A stretch of 64,000 nucleotides of DNA, taken from NCBI RefSeq assembly GCF_041270065.1, contig NZ_CP065958.1:620001-684000 (forward strand), written 5' to 3'. Positions 1 to 8,085 of the stretch are shown in pieces; position 1 is the stretch's first letter, and every line of letters begins with the position of its first letter. The stretch comes from Streptomyces fradiae (GTDB taxonomy: Bacteria > Actinomycetota > Actinomycetes > Streptomycetales > Streptomycetaceae). Under the pieces are notes generated by a model. That model was given only the letters and a program-made list of their open reading frames with translations. It did no database searches and was not told where the DNA came from. A program made the translations under genes and the position numbers.

Positions 1-32
1 ACCAAGCCACCTCCTACCGAGAGACCGTCGCC

Positions 33-470
33 ATGCCCCTGCTCCAGGACCCCGCTTCCACCGTCTTCTTCAAGCTGACGATCGACGGCCAGGACCTCGG
101 TCTGTTCAACGGCTGTGACGGGCTGTCCTCGGAGGTCGAGGTGGAGCAGCGGCACGAGGGCGGGAACAACGGGTTCGTGTGGCAGTTGCCGACGCGGGTG
201 ACGTTCTCGACGATCCGGCTGACGCGGCCGCTGACCTCGGACACCGCCCGCGTGGCCGCGTGGATCTCGTCGCTCGCCACCGGCATCACCCGGCCGACCG
301 CGCAGATCGCGGCGCTGCGCGCCGACGGGTCGGTCGTGGCGCAGTGGGGGCTTGTGGAGGTGCTGCCGGTGCGGTGGACGGGGCCGTCGCTGGATCCGGC
401 GAGTCCGGGGGTGGCGACGGAGTCGCTGGAGATCGCTCATCACGGGTTCACGGACGCGGGGGGTCTGTAG
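33..470 (+). CDS. Contractile injection system tail-tube protein (gp19 family)
   Basis: The product is a 145-residue protein with the compact beta-barrel profile and length of T4 gp19-like tube subunits. Such subunits stack as hexameric rings inside the contractile sheath. The conserved start MPLLQDPASTVFFKL and the phrase FNGCDGLSSEVEVEQ are typical of actinobacterial injection-system tubes (family knowledge). Its place directly before a LysM protein, a spike and gp25 matches the second, baseplate-proximal tube gene of Afp/PVC-type clusters rather than the main tube. The reading frame is open back to the window edge, so an earlier start cannot be excluded. The ATG at 33 follows a GAGAGACC-like ribosome site and gives the usual N-terminus. 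The sheath and main tube genes would lie to the left, outside the window. Confidence 0.85.
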   Translation: MPLLQDPASTVFFKLTIDGQDLGLFNGCDGLSSEVEVEQRHEGGNNGFVWQLPTRVTFSTIRLTRPLTSDTARVAAWISSLATGITRPTAQIAALRADGSVVAQWGLVEVLPVRWTGPSLDPASPGVATESLEIAHHGFTDAGGL

Positions 471-472
471 CG

Positions 473-1297
473 ATGGCGGCGGTCTCGGGCGGGAAGGCGG
501 CGCGCGGGCTCTCGCGGGCGTCGTTGGCGATCCATCAGCCGCCGACGGATCTGGACGGCGGGCTCGGCGGGATGCTGGGGGAGGTCAAGTTCCAGTTCAA
601 TCCGGACCAGTTGAGGCTGAGCAGGTCGGCGCACTGGTTCACGGAGCCGAACGTGGCGTACGACCGGGGCGCGCCGCCGAAGTTCACCGGGGCCGAGCCG
701 GCGTCGATGGAGGTCGAGGTGTTCCTCGACGCGTCGGGGACGCCGTCGTCGACGGCGGTGCAGCAGCAGGTCGAACTGCTGCTCTCCTGCTGCGAGGTGA
801 CGCAGCAGAGCATCGATGCGAAGGCCCCGTCCCCTCCCTGGGTGTCGTTCTCGTGGGGGTCGTTCTCGACGGTGCGGTTGGTCGCCTACGTGACCTCGGT
901 GTCGGCGACGTACACCCTGTTCAGCCCGAGCGGGGTGCCGCTGCGGGCGACGTGCGCGCTGTCGCTGACGGAGATCTCGTCGGCGACGAAGCGTCAGAAC
1001 CCGACCTCGGGCGCGCTGTCGGCGCGGCGGGTGCACCGGGCGGTGGCCGGGGACTCGCTGGCTTCGCTGGCCTGGCGGGAGTACGGGGACGCGACGCGCT
1101 GGCGGCTGATCGCCGAGGCGAACGGGATCGACGACCCGATGCGGCTGCGCCCGGGCACGGAACTGCTGCTGCCGTCCACCCAGGACACGCCCGACCACCC
1201 TCCCCGCTACGGGCCCCACCACGCGCCCGACCACAGGCCCCGCTATGGGGCCGACCGCACGCCCCATGACACGCCGGAAACCGAGGGCACCAGATGA
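473..1297 (+). CDS. LysM-domain baseplate protein of the injection system
   Basis: This 274-residue protein has an N-terminal phage-like domain (about 20-180) and a LysM module at about 185-233 (VHRAVAGDSLASLAWREYG then ANGI and LRPGTELLLP). It corresponds to the Afp7/gp53-like adaptor that sits between the inner tube and the spike hub. In phage tails the LysM is usually structural rather than a secreted wall binder, and no signal peptide is present here. The last 40 residues form a low-complexity tail in which PPRYG/RPRYG and HHAPDH/DRTPHD recur. The gene starts two bases after the tube stop codon and ends in an ATGA overlap with the spike gene, so the three genes are translationally coupled. 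Confidence 0.82.
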   Translation: MAAVSGGKAARGLSRASLAIHQPPTDLDGGLGGMLGEVKFQFNPDQLRLSRSAHWFTEPNVAYDRGAPPKFTGAEPASMEVEVFLDASGTPSSTAVQQQVELLLSCCEVTQQSIDAKAPSPPWVSFSWGSFSTVRLVAYVTSVSATYTLFSPSGVPLRATCALSLTEISSATKRQNPTSGALSARRVHRAVAGDSLASLAWREYGDATRWRLIAEANGIDDPMRLRPGTELLLPSTQDTPDHPPRYGPHHAPDHRPRYGADRTPHDTPETEGTR

Positions 1298-3108
1298 GCG
1301 AGAAGACCTTCACCACCGTCCTCCACGTCCAGCTCGACGGCACTCCGCTGCCGGAGCCGCTGGCGGCGCGGCTGACCGAGGGCTGGGTGGACTCCAGCGT
1401 GAACGTGCCGTCGGCGTTCCAGTTGACGTTCGCGGACAAGGACGGCGCGCTCACCGAGAAGTACCGGTTCCTGAAGGTCGGTGCGATGGCGGTGCTCTCG
1501 CCGTTCGCCGACGGCAAGCGGGGCGAGCCGATGCTGACGGGCGAGGTGACGGCGGTCGAGGTGGACGCGGCGCCGGGGCACGGGCGCTATCTGATCCTGC
1601 GCGGATACGATCCGGGGCACCGGCTGCTGCGCAACCGGCGGGTCGCGGGCTATCCGAACATGACGGCCTCGGACATCGCGCGCAAGCTGGCGGCGCTGAA
1701 CGGCGTTCCGGTCGGCCGGATCGACGCGACGCCTTCGGTGTACGAGCTGGCGACCCAACCCAACATCACCGACTGGGACTTCCTGTCGCGGCTCGCCCGC
1801 GAGAACGACGTCCGGCTGTCGCTCGACCCGGCGGGCCGGCTCGTCTTCGCCGCCCTGGCGCCGGCTTCGGGCGCGCCCGCCGACACGACGCCGGCGGCGC
1901 AGAGCCCGTACGTCCTGGACTTCGGCGCGAACACGCTGCACAGCAGGGTGTCGGTGACGGCCGCTGGGCAGGTCCGCCAGGTCGACGTACGGGGCTGGGA
2001 TCCGCGGACGAAGCAGGCGCTGTCCTCCCCCACACCCGCGCTCGCGAGCCGGGAGATCGTCTCGGACATCGCTCCGGCGCAGCTGTCGGCGCCGTTCGGT
2101 CCGGCCGACCTCACCGCCACGGGCACGCCGTTCACGACGCAGTCGGAGGTGGCACAGGCGGCCTCGGCGCTCGCGGACGACGTGACGGGCTCGTTCGCGG
2201 AGGTGGAGGTGGCGGTCACCGGCAATCCGGCGCTGAAGCCGGGGCAGCCGGTGGCGGTGAAGGGCGCCGGGTTCCCGTTCGAGGGGCGCTACACGGCGAC
2301 CGGGGTTCGTCATGTCTTCACGTCGGGGCGGCAGTTCGCGACCTGGCTGACGGTGTCGGGGCGGCAGTTCCGTTCGCTGTACGGGACGGCCTCGGGCGGC
2401 GGCGAGCCGGCGCCGCCGATGCCGGGGGTGGCGGTGGCCCTGGTCACCAACACCAAGGACCCGCTGAACCTGGGCCGGGTGCGGCTGCGGTTCCCGTGGC
2501 TCTCGGACACGTACGAGAGCGGCTGGTGCCGGGTGGCGCAGCTCGGCGGCCGGGGCGGCGGCGGGCTGATGCTGCCGGAGGTGGACGACGAGGTGCTGTG
2601 CGCCTTCGACCGGGGGTCCCTTGAACATCCGTACGTCCTGGCGGGGCTCTACAACGGGGTGGACCGGCACACGCCGGCCACCGACCAGGCGGCGGCGGTG
2701 GATCCGACGAGCGGCCGGGTGCAGTGGCGGGCGCTGACCTCGCGCTCCGGGCACACGGTCGAACTGCGCGAGAACGCCGGGCGGACCCGGGCCTCGCACG
2801 GTGTGCGGCTGCGCACCGGGCAGGGGAAGCTCAGCATCGAGCTGAACGAGGCCCGTACGACCCTGACCGTCGACAGCGACGGCACGGTCACCATCACCGG
2901 CGCCCGCGGCGTCACGGTCGACTCGGGCGGGGACCTGACGCTCTCGGCGCGCGGCCGGATCAGCCTGGACGCGAAGCTCGGCGTGGACATCAAGGCCGGG
3001 GCGAAGTTCAAGGTGACGGCGCTGACCCAGGCGGTCCTGAACGCGCCCGCCCTGATCACCTCGACCGTGCCGATGCCGAACCCGGTCGCGGCCAACCTGC
3101 CGTTCTGA
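1294..3108 (+). CDS. VgrG-like spike/hub protein
   Basis: A 604-residue fusion resembling phage gp27-gp5. Residues 1-370 form the hub. An OB-fold follows at about 380-460 (LNLGRVRLRFPWLSDTYESG, then PEVDDEVLCAFDRGSLEHPY). The C-terminus, about 510-600, is a beta-helical needle rich in short T/V/G/D repeats (TVTITGARGVTVDSGGDLTL). It forms the trimeric puncturing spike at the centre of the baseplate. No lysozyme insert or C-terminal toxin domain is visible, so any effector would be separate. The start overlaps the LysM stop (ATGA), and gp25 follows 20 bases downstream. The family assignment is strong. The number of repeat turns is not resolved by eye. Confidence 0.9.
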   Translation: MSEKTFTTVLHVQLDGTPLPEPLAARLTEGWVDSSVNVPSAFQLTFADKDGALTEKYRFLKVGAMAVLSPFADGKRGEPMLTGEVTAVEVDAAPGHGRYLILRGYDPGHRLLRNRRVAGYPNMTASDIARKLAALNGVPVGRIDATPSVYELATQPNITDWDFLSRLARENDVRLSLDPAGRLVFAALAPASGAPADTTPAAQSPYVLDFGANTLHSRVSVTAAGQVRQVDVRGWDPRTKQALSSPTPALASREIVSDIAPAQLSAPFGPADLTATGTPFTTQSEVAQAASALADDVTGSFAEVEVAVTGNPALKPGQPVAVKGAGFPFEGRYTATGVRHVFTSGRQFATWLTVSGRQFRSLYGTASGGGEPAPPMPGVAVALVTNTKDPLNLGRVRLRFPWLSDTYESGWCRVAQLGGRGGGGLMLPEVDDEVLCAFDRGSLEHPYVLAGLYNGVDRHTPATDQAAAVDPTSGRVQWRALTSRSGHTVELRENAGRTRASHGVRLRTGQGKLSIELNEARTTLTVDSDGTVTITGARGVTVDSGGDLTLSARGRISLDAKLGVDIKAGAKFKVTALTQAVLNAPALITSTVPMPNPVAANLPF

Positions 3109-3128
3109 GGAGTCTGAGGAGGCCCCTG

Positions 3129-3527
3129 GTGAGTGAGCACTTCGTCGGCGCCGGCTGGGGGTTCCCGCTGCGCACCGGTCCGAGCGGGGCGATCGCCCTG
3201 GTGCGGCGCGACCGCGAGATCGAGGAGTCGATGCGGCTCGTCCTGGCGACGGCGCCGGGCGAGCGGCCGATGCGTCCAGAATTCGGCTGCGCGGTCCACG
3301 AGTTGGTGTTCGCGCCGGTCAACGACGCGACGATGGGCCGGATCCGGTACGAGGTGATGTCCTCGCTCGACCGCTGGGAGCCCCGGATCGAGGTCGAGGA
3401 GGTCTCGGTCGCGCCCGCGCCGGGCGAGCCGACGACCCTGCACATCGACGTGCGCTACCGGGTGCGCGGCGCCAACAACCCGCGCAATCTCGTCTTCCCC
3501 TTCTACGTCATCCCCTCCGAGGACTGA
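3129..3527 (+). CDS. gp25/gpW-family baseplate wedge protein
   Basis: A 132-residue protein with the gp25 hallmarks: an N-terminal GWGFPL-type strand, EIEESMRLVLATAPGERPMR with the conserved E-S-M-R-L helix, and PEFGCAVHELVF. In phage and injection systems gp25 nucleates sheath assembly on the baseplate wedge. The GTG start at 3129 was chosen because the protein then begins with the usual short lead before GAGWGFPL. A GAGGAGGCCCC ribosome site lies just upstream. The baseplate J gene follows after 10 bases, in the gp25-J order found in other clusters. The usual PAAR tip gene is not found between or beside these two genes. Confidence 0.9.
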   Translation: MSEHFVGAGWGFPLRTGPSGAIALVRRDREIEESMRLVLATAPGERPMRPEFGCAVHELVFAPVNDATMGRIRYEVMSSLDRWEPRIEVEEVSVAPAPGEPTTLHIDVRYRVRGANNPRNLVFPFYVIPSED

Positions 3528-3537
3528 AAGAACCGCC

Positions 3538-5544
3538 ATGGCCCTGCCCTCACCCCATCTCGACGACCGGCGGTTCCAGCAGTTCGTCGACGACGCCAAG
3601 CGCTATGTCCAGCAGGCGTGTCCCGAGTGGACGGACCACAATGTCTCCGACCCGGGCGTCACCCTCATCGAGGCCGTCGCGCACATGGCGGACCAGCTGG
3701 TCTACCGGCTCAACCGGGTGCCGGAGAAGAACCATCTGGCCTTCCTCGACCTGCTCGGCGTGACGCTGTTCCCGCCCGCCGCGGCGCGGGCCGACATCAC
3801 GTTCCGGCTGTCGGCGCCGCAGCCCGAGCCGGTGCTGCTTCCGACCGGCACGGAGGTGGCGACGGGGCGTACGGAGACGGAGGAGGCGGTCGTCTTCGCG
3901 ACCACCGCCGATCTGACCGTCGTGCCCTGCACCCTCGACCGGATGCTGCGGCACGAGGCGGGCGGGACGCCCGAGGACCGCTCGCAGGACGTGCTCGGCG
4001 GGGAGGACGTGCCCGCGTTCACGGCCCTCCCGCAGGTCGGCGACGCGCTGCTGTTCGGTCTGTCGGCGGCGGTGCCGGACTGTGTGCTCGTGCTCGACCT
4101 GGACAGCCGGGTGGACGGCGTCGGCGTGGATCCGCGCCGTCCGCCGCTGGTGTGGGAGGCGTGGACGACCGGCGCCGGCTGGACGGCGGTCGAGGTCGAC
4201 GAGGACTCGACCGGCGGTCTGAACCGGCCGGGCGAGGTGGTGCTCCACATGCCGTCCGGGCACGCGGTGTCGCGGCTCGGCGGTCATGACGCGGGCTGGG
4301 TGCGCTGCCGGGTGGTGGAGGCGGCGGCCGGGCTGCCCGCGTACTCCGAGTCGCCGACGGTGCGCTCGGCCCGGGCGTTCACCATCGGCGGCACGGTGCG
4401 CGCCGCGCACGCGGAGACCGTGCGGGACGAGGGGCTCGGCGCGTCGGAGGGCGTGCCGGGGCAGCGGCTGCGGCTCGCGCACGCGCCGGTCGTGGACCGG
4501 CCGCCGCTGCTGCTCCAGGTCGCCGAGCGGGCCGGCGGGAGCGTAGACGGGGACGCCCTGGAGTCGGGCTGGCAGGAGTGGACGGCGGTCGCCGACTTCG
4601 CCGGCTCGCGCCCCGGCGACCGGCACTTCACCCTGGACGCGGCCACCGGCGAGCTGGCCTTCGGCCCGGCGGTGCGCCAACCCGACGGTACGGTACGGCA
4701 GTTCGGCGCCGTCCCGCCGAAGGGCGCGGCGATCCGGGCGGTGCGGTACGGCACCGGGGGCGGCCGGGCGGGCAACGTGGCCCGGGGCACGATCACCGTG
4801 CTGCGCAGCTCCATCCCGTACATCGCACGGGTGGAGAACCGCGAGGCGGCGCGCGGCGGCGTCGACGGGGAGACCGTCGAGGAGGCGAAGGCCCGGGCGC
4901 CCATCACACTGCGCGCCCAGGAGCGGGCGGTGACCGCCCGCGACTACGAGCAGCTGGCGCGGCGCGCGGCGCCGGAGACCGCGCGGATCGCCTGCCTGGC
5001 GGCGGACACGGCCGCGTCCGGGGCCGAGTCCGGCGTCGGGGAGAACGCGGTGCGGGTCCTGGTGGTGCCGCAGGCGGTGCCGGACCGGGGCGGGCGGCTG
5101 CGCTTCGAGCAGCTCGTGCCGGGCGACGAACTGCTCGCCCGGGTGACGGGTTTCCTCGACGAGCGGCGCCCGCTGGGCACCCGGCTGGCCGTGGGTCCCC
5201 CGTACTACCAGGGCGTGACCGTGGTGGCGACGCTGCACGCCTTCCGGGCGGCGGAGGCGGAGCGGGTGCGGGCCGACGCGCTCGACACCCTCTACGCGTA
5301 CCTGGATCCGCTGACCGGCGGCGCGCACGGCGAGGGCTGGCCGTTCGGGCGGCCGCTGCGGGCGGGCGAGGTGTTCGCCGCGCTGCAGCGGGTGCCGGGC
5401 GTGGAGCTGGTGGACGAGGTGCTGCTGCATCCGGCGGACCCGCTGACCGGGCGGCGCGGCGACGCGACCGACCGGATCGAGCTGGCGCCGTCGGCGCTGC
5501 TCTTCCCGTTCGACCACCGCGTCCGGGTGGTCGAGGCCCGGTGA
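3538..5544 (+). CDS. Baseplate J-like wedge protein
   Basis: A 668-residue protein of the baseplate_J (gp6/Afp11) family. The N-terminus contains the family start region (DDRRFQQFVDDAKRYVQQAC then HNVSDPGVTLIEAVAHMADQ). The central to C-terminal part carries the J domain, with ARAPITLRAQERAVTARDYE near residue 460 and a C-terminal region RPLRAGEVFAALQRVPGVEL that contacts neighbouring wedges. The protein makes the ring of the baseplate that transmits the firing signal to the sheath. It overlaps the next gene by four bases (GTGA). The length is in the range of other eCIS J proteins, and no insertion or frameshift is seen. Confidence 0.9.
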   Translation: MALPSPHLDDRRFQQFVDDAKRYVQQACPEWTDHNVSDPGVTLIEAVAHMADQLVYRLNRVPEKNHLAFLDLLGVTLFPPAAARADITFRLSAPQPEPVLLPTGTEVATGRTETEEAVVFATTADLTVVPCTLDRMLRHEAGGTPEDRSQDVLGGEDVPAFTALPQVGDALLFGLSAAVPDCVLVLDLDSRVDGVGVDPRRPPLVWEAWTTGAGWTAVEVDEDSTGGLNRPGEVVLHMPSGHAVSRLGGHDAGWVRCRVVEAAAGLPAYSESPTVRSARAFTIGGTVRAAHAETVRDEGLGASEGVPGQRLRLAHAPVVDRPPLLLQVAERAGGSVDGDALESGWQEWTAVADFAGSRPGDRHFTLDAATGELAFGPAVRQPDGTVRQFGAVPPKGAAIRAVRYGTGGGRAGNVARGTITVLRSSIPYIARVENREAARGGVDGETVEEAKARAPITLRAQERAVTARDYEQLARRAAPETARIACLAADTAASGAESGVGENAVRVLVVPQAVPDRGGRLRFEQLVPGDELLARVTGFLDERRPLGTRLAVGPPYYQGVTVVATLHAFRAAEAERVRADALDTLYAYLDPLTGGAHGEGWPFGRPLRAGEVFAALQRVPGVELVDEVLLHPADPLTGRRGDATDRIELAPSALLFPFDHRVRVVEAR

Positions 5545-6110
5545 GCGGGTCCGCGCGGGGCACGGTGCCGGGGCTCGCGACGCCGCATCCGCTGGGGGCG
5601 GCGCTGCCCGCCGTGTACGCGGAGGACGACTTCGGGCAGCGTTTCGTCGCCGGTCTCGACGTGGTCCTGGCGCCGCTGTTCCATGTGCTCGACTCCCTGG
5701 AGGCCTATTTCTCGCCGTGGCTGGCGCCCGCCGACTTCGTCGACTACCTGGCGGGCTGGGTGGGCACCGAGCTGACCGGCACCGAGCCGCTGGCACTGCG
5801 CCGGCAGGCGGTGGCCTCGGCGGTGGCGCTGCACCGGGTCCGCGGCACCCGGCAGGGGCTCGCGGCGGCGGTGCGCCTCGCGTTCGGCGTCGATCCCGAG
5901 ATCACCGAGAGCGGCGGCGCGAGCTGGTCGGCCCGGCCGCTCGGCCCGTTCCCCGGTGCGCCCGCGGCCGGGGTGCACGTCGTCCTCCGGGTCGCCGACC
6001 CGGCCGCGGTGGACCCGCACCGGCTGCGCGGGGTGGTGGCCGCGGCGCGCCCGGCCCACCTGCCGTTCACGGTCGCCGTGACCACGTCCCGTACCTCCGA
6101 AGGAGCCTGA
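5541..6110 (+). CDS. Tail protein I-family baseplate protein (Afp12-like)
   Basis: A 189-residue protein. It matches the phage tail protein I/gp7-like family in eCIS clusters: YAEDDFGQRFVAGLDVVLAP, SLEAYFSPWLAPADFVDYLA, and the RTRQGL-type motif VRGTRQGLAAAVRLAFG. These are the signature segments of the actinobacterial branch. It partners the J protein in the wedge. The GTG start lies inside the J stop codon, so translation is coupled. The protein is shorter than the large Afp12, which is usual in Streptomyces clusters. The following gene starts six bases after its stop, suggesting that the membrane-linked protein downstream belongs to the same transcript. Confidence 0.8.
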   Translation: MSGSARGTVPGLATPHPLGAALPAVYAEDDFGQRFVAGLDVVLAPLFHVLDSLEAYFSPWLAPADFVDYLAGWVGTELTGTEPLALRRQAVASAVALHRVRGTRQGLAAAVRLAFGVDPEITESGGASWSARPLGPFPGAPAAGVHVVLRVADPAAVDPHRLRGVVAAARPAHLPFTVAVTTSRTSEGA

Positions 6111-6115
6111 ACCCC

Positions 6116-7291
6116 ATGAGCGACGCGACCTCGTCCGCCCCTCCGTCCCCCTCCCCCGCCCGGGCGTGCCCGGAGTGCGGGAACCCCGTCCGCAAGCACG
6201 ACCAGTCCTTCTGCGACGGCTGCGGGGCGTTCCTGCGCTGGGACACGCCCGCGTCGGGCTCGACGGGCCCGGCCCCCGAGGCGGCTGGTCCGGCGGAAGC
6301 GGCTGATCCGGATCCGGAGCCGGAGTCGGAGCCGGTACGTTCGGATCCGGTACGTTCGGAGCCCGGGCCGCCCGCCGGCGCGGAGGACGACACGGCGCCG
6401 CTGCCGGCCACGCCCGCGGCCGACCCGGTGGCGCCCGAGTCGGGCGCCGGGAACACCGTCGCCCGTTCGCTGCTCGTACCGGTGCCGGAGCACGCCGAGG
6501 ACGAGGCGCCGCCGGTCGCCGCGCCCGTGCTGCCCGCCCGGCCCGGGGCGGCGGCGCCGGTGGTCCGGGCCGCCGCGGCGCCCGCGCCGGTTCGGGACGG
6601 TGTGCCGTGCCCGGCGTGCGCGAGCGTCAACGAGCGGGGCCGGCACTTCTGCCGGTCGTGCGCGACGCCGATGGTGCCGGAGACCCTGGACACGGCCGAC
6701 GGCCCGTACGCGGGACGGCGCCCCGGTCTGGTGCGCGACCGGAGCCGCTGGATCGTGCGGGCGCTGATCGGCGCGGGCGTGGTGGCCGTGGTGGTGGGCG
6801 GCATCGTCGGCGGCCCGCCGGCCGCGCGGGCCGTGCAGGACCACTTCGCCACCCGCGTCCCGGTGCATCCGGTCGCCTGGACGGCCTCGCACACGGCGCC
6901 GAAGCGGGACGCGAAGCTCGCCGGCGACGGCTACTCCGACACCTGGTGGGGCACGGGGTACGGGGGCGACTCGGCCGGGCAGTTCCTGGAGGCGCGCTTC
7001 GGAGAGCCCACCGATCTACTGAACGTCCTGATCACGCCCGGCAGTTCGAAGAACACCACACAGGCCGACGGGCAGGCCGGCCCGCGCACCTTCGACCTCG
7101 CGGTCACGGACTCATCGGGCACCACGCGCGTCACGCACCACCGCCTCAACGACGGCGGCACACAGCGGCTTGACCTGCGGGTCCGCGACGCCCTGTCGGT
7201 GCGTCTCGTCCTGGGCACGGCCTGGCGGGCGGACCCGCGCAAGCAGGTCGCCGTCGCGGAGCTGGAGTTCTTCGGCCGCTCGGTCAACTGA
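6116..7291 (+). CDS. Zinc-ribbon, single-TM, C-terminal binding-domain protein of the injection system (CisA-like)
   Basis: A 391-residue protein in four parts. Residues 18-37 form a zinc ribbon (CPEC...CDGC). A disordered Pro/Ala/Glu segment, about 40-160, carries the repeat EPVRSDPVRSEP. A second ribbon lies at about 164-183 (CPAC...CRSC). A TM helix at about 213-233 (IVRALIGAGVVAVVVGGIV) precedes an extracytoplasmic domain, about 250-391, with a discoidin-like/NADase-type glycan-binding look (GDGYSDTWWGTG, GQFLEARFGEPTDLLNVLI, AVAELEFFG). The layout agrees with CisA, reported in Streptomyces as the membrane protein that recruits the cytoplasmic injection system to the membrane. That identification is inference from architecture and position as the last gene of the operon. 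No enzymatic motif is seen. Confidence 0.72.
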   Translation: MSDATSSAPPSPSPARACPECGNPVRKHDQSFCDGCGAFLRWDTPASGSTGPAPEAAGPAEAADPDPEPESEPVRSDPVRSEPGPPAGAEDDTAPLPATPAADPVAPESGAGNTVARSLLVPVPEHAEDEAPPVAAPVLPARPGAAAPVVRAAAAPAPVRDGVPCPACASVNERGRHFCRSCATPMVPETLDTADGPYAGRRPGLVRDRSRWIVRALIGAGVVAVVVGGIVGGPPAARAVQDHFATRVPVHPVAWTASHTAPKRDAKLAGDGYSDTWWGTGYGGDSAGQFLEARFGEPTDLLNVLITPGSSKNTTQADGQAGPRTFDLAVTDSSGTTRVTHHRLNDGGTQRLDLRVRDALSVRLVLGTAWRADPRKQVAVAELEFFGRSVN

Positions 7292-7312
7292 CCCTCGGAC
7301 AGGGGGAGTCAG
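7288..7312. terminator. Possible bidirectional hairpin between convergent genes
   Basis: CTGAC at 7288-7292 pairs with GTCAG at 7308-7312, extended by CC/GG with one bulge. It covers the stop of the CisA-like gene and the end of the convergent crotonase gene. There is no T-run, as is common in Streptomyces. The stem is short. Confidence 0.35.
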
Positions 7313-8085
7313 TCGGCGAAGGTGCCGTGGCGGCCCGCGCCCGAGGCGAAGCGGGCGGCGCCCGCCGAGGTCTCCCCGGCGGTCAACGGCACCATGCCGT
7401 GCGCGAGTTCACCGGCCATGGCCTCGTCCTCGGGCAGCCCGTGCTGTTCGAGGACGGACATCCGGTCGTGCCGCAGGCACAGCTGCGGGAACGCGGCGAT
7501 CTGCCGGGCGAGTTCCTCGGCGGCGGCCCGGGACTCCCCCGGCGGCACCAGGCGGTTGGCGAGCCCGATGGCGTGCGCCTCGGCGGCGGGCACCGGCCGC
7601 CCGGTGAGGACCAGGTCCATGGCCCGGCTCTCCCCGATCAGCCGGGGCAGCCGCACCGTGCCGCCGTCGATCAGCGGCACGCCCCAGCGGCGGCAGAACA
7701 CGCCGAACACGGCGTCCTCCTCCACGACCCGCAGATCGCACCACAGCGCGAGTTCGAGGCCGCCGGCGACGGCGTGTCCGGCGACCGCAGCGATCACCGG
7801 CTTGCTCAGCCGCAGCCGGGTCGGCCCCATCGGCCCGTCCCCGCCGGCCTCCACCCGGTTCCCGCGCGCCGTCCCCACCGCCTTGAGGTCGGCCCCCGCG
7901 CAGAAGGTGCCGCCCTCGCCCCACAGGACGGCGACCGAGGCCGCGTCGTCGGCCTCGAACTCCCGGAAGGCATCGGCAAGGAGCGCCGCCGTCGGCCCGT
8001 CGACGGCGTTGCGCGCCTGCGGCCGCGAGAGCACGACGGTCGTCACCGGCCCGTCCCGCTCGACCCGTACGGCGGAGGTGCTCAT
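7309..8085 (-). CDS. Enoyl-CoA hydratase/isomerase (crotonase) family protein
   Basis: A 258-residue crotonase-fold enzyme. The oxyanion-hole segments are present: GGTFCAGADLKAVG near residues 58-71 and AVAGHAVAGGLELALWCDLR near 100-120. The active-site glutamate pattern is not the classic E-E pair of enoyl-CoA hydratase: after the second loop the sequence reads VFGVFCRRWGVPLIDGGTVR. The exact reaction (hydration, isomerisation or hydrolysis of an acyl-CoA) is therefore not assigned. Its ATG lies inside the stop of the upstream amidase (ATGA), so the two genes form a coupled operon. That context suggests catabolism of an amide- or acyl-type substrate, but no further pathway gene is present nearby. 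Confidence 0.8.
   Translation of the reverse strand: MSTSAVRVERDGPVTTVVLSRPQARNAVDGPTAALLADAFREFEADDAASVAVLWGEGGTFCAGADLKAVGTARGNRVEAGGDGPMGPTRLRLSKPVIAAVAGHAVAGGLELALWCDLRVVEEDAVFGVFCRRWGVPLIDGGTVRLPRLIGESRAMDLVLTGRPVPAAEAHAIGLANRLVPPGESRAAAEELARQIAAFPQLCLRHDRMSVLEQHGLPEDEAMAGELAHGMVPLTAGETSAGAARFASGAGRHGTFAD

Noticed and set aside
7292..7308. T-run terminator after the CisA-like gene.
   Set aside because: Only a weak stem without T-run is present, kept as a low-confidence hairpin.
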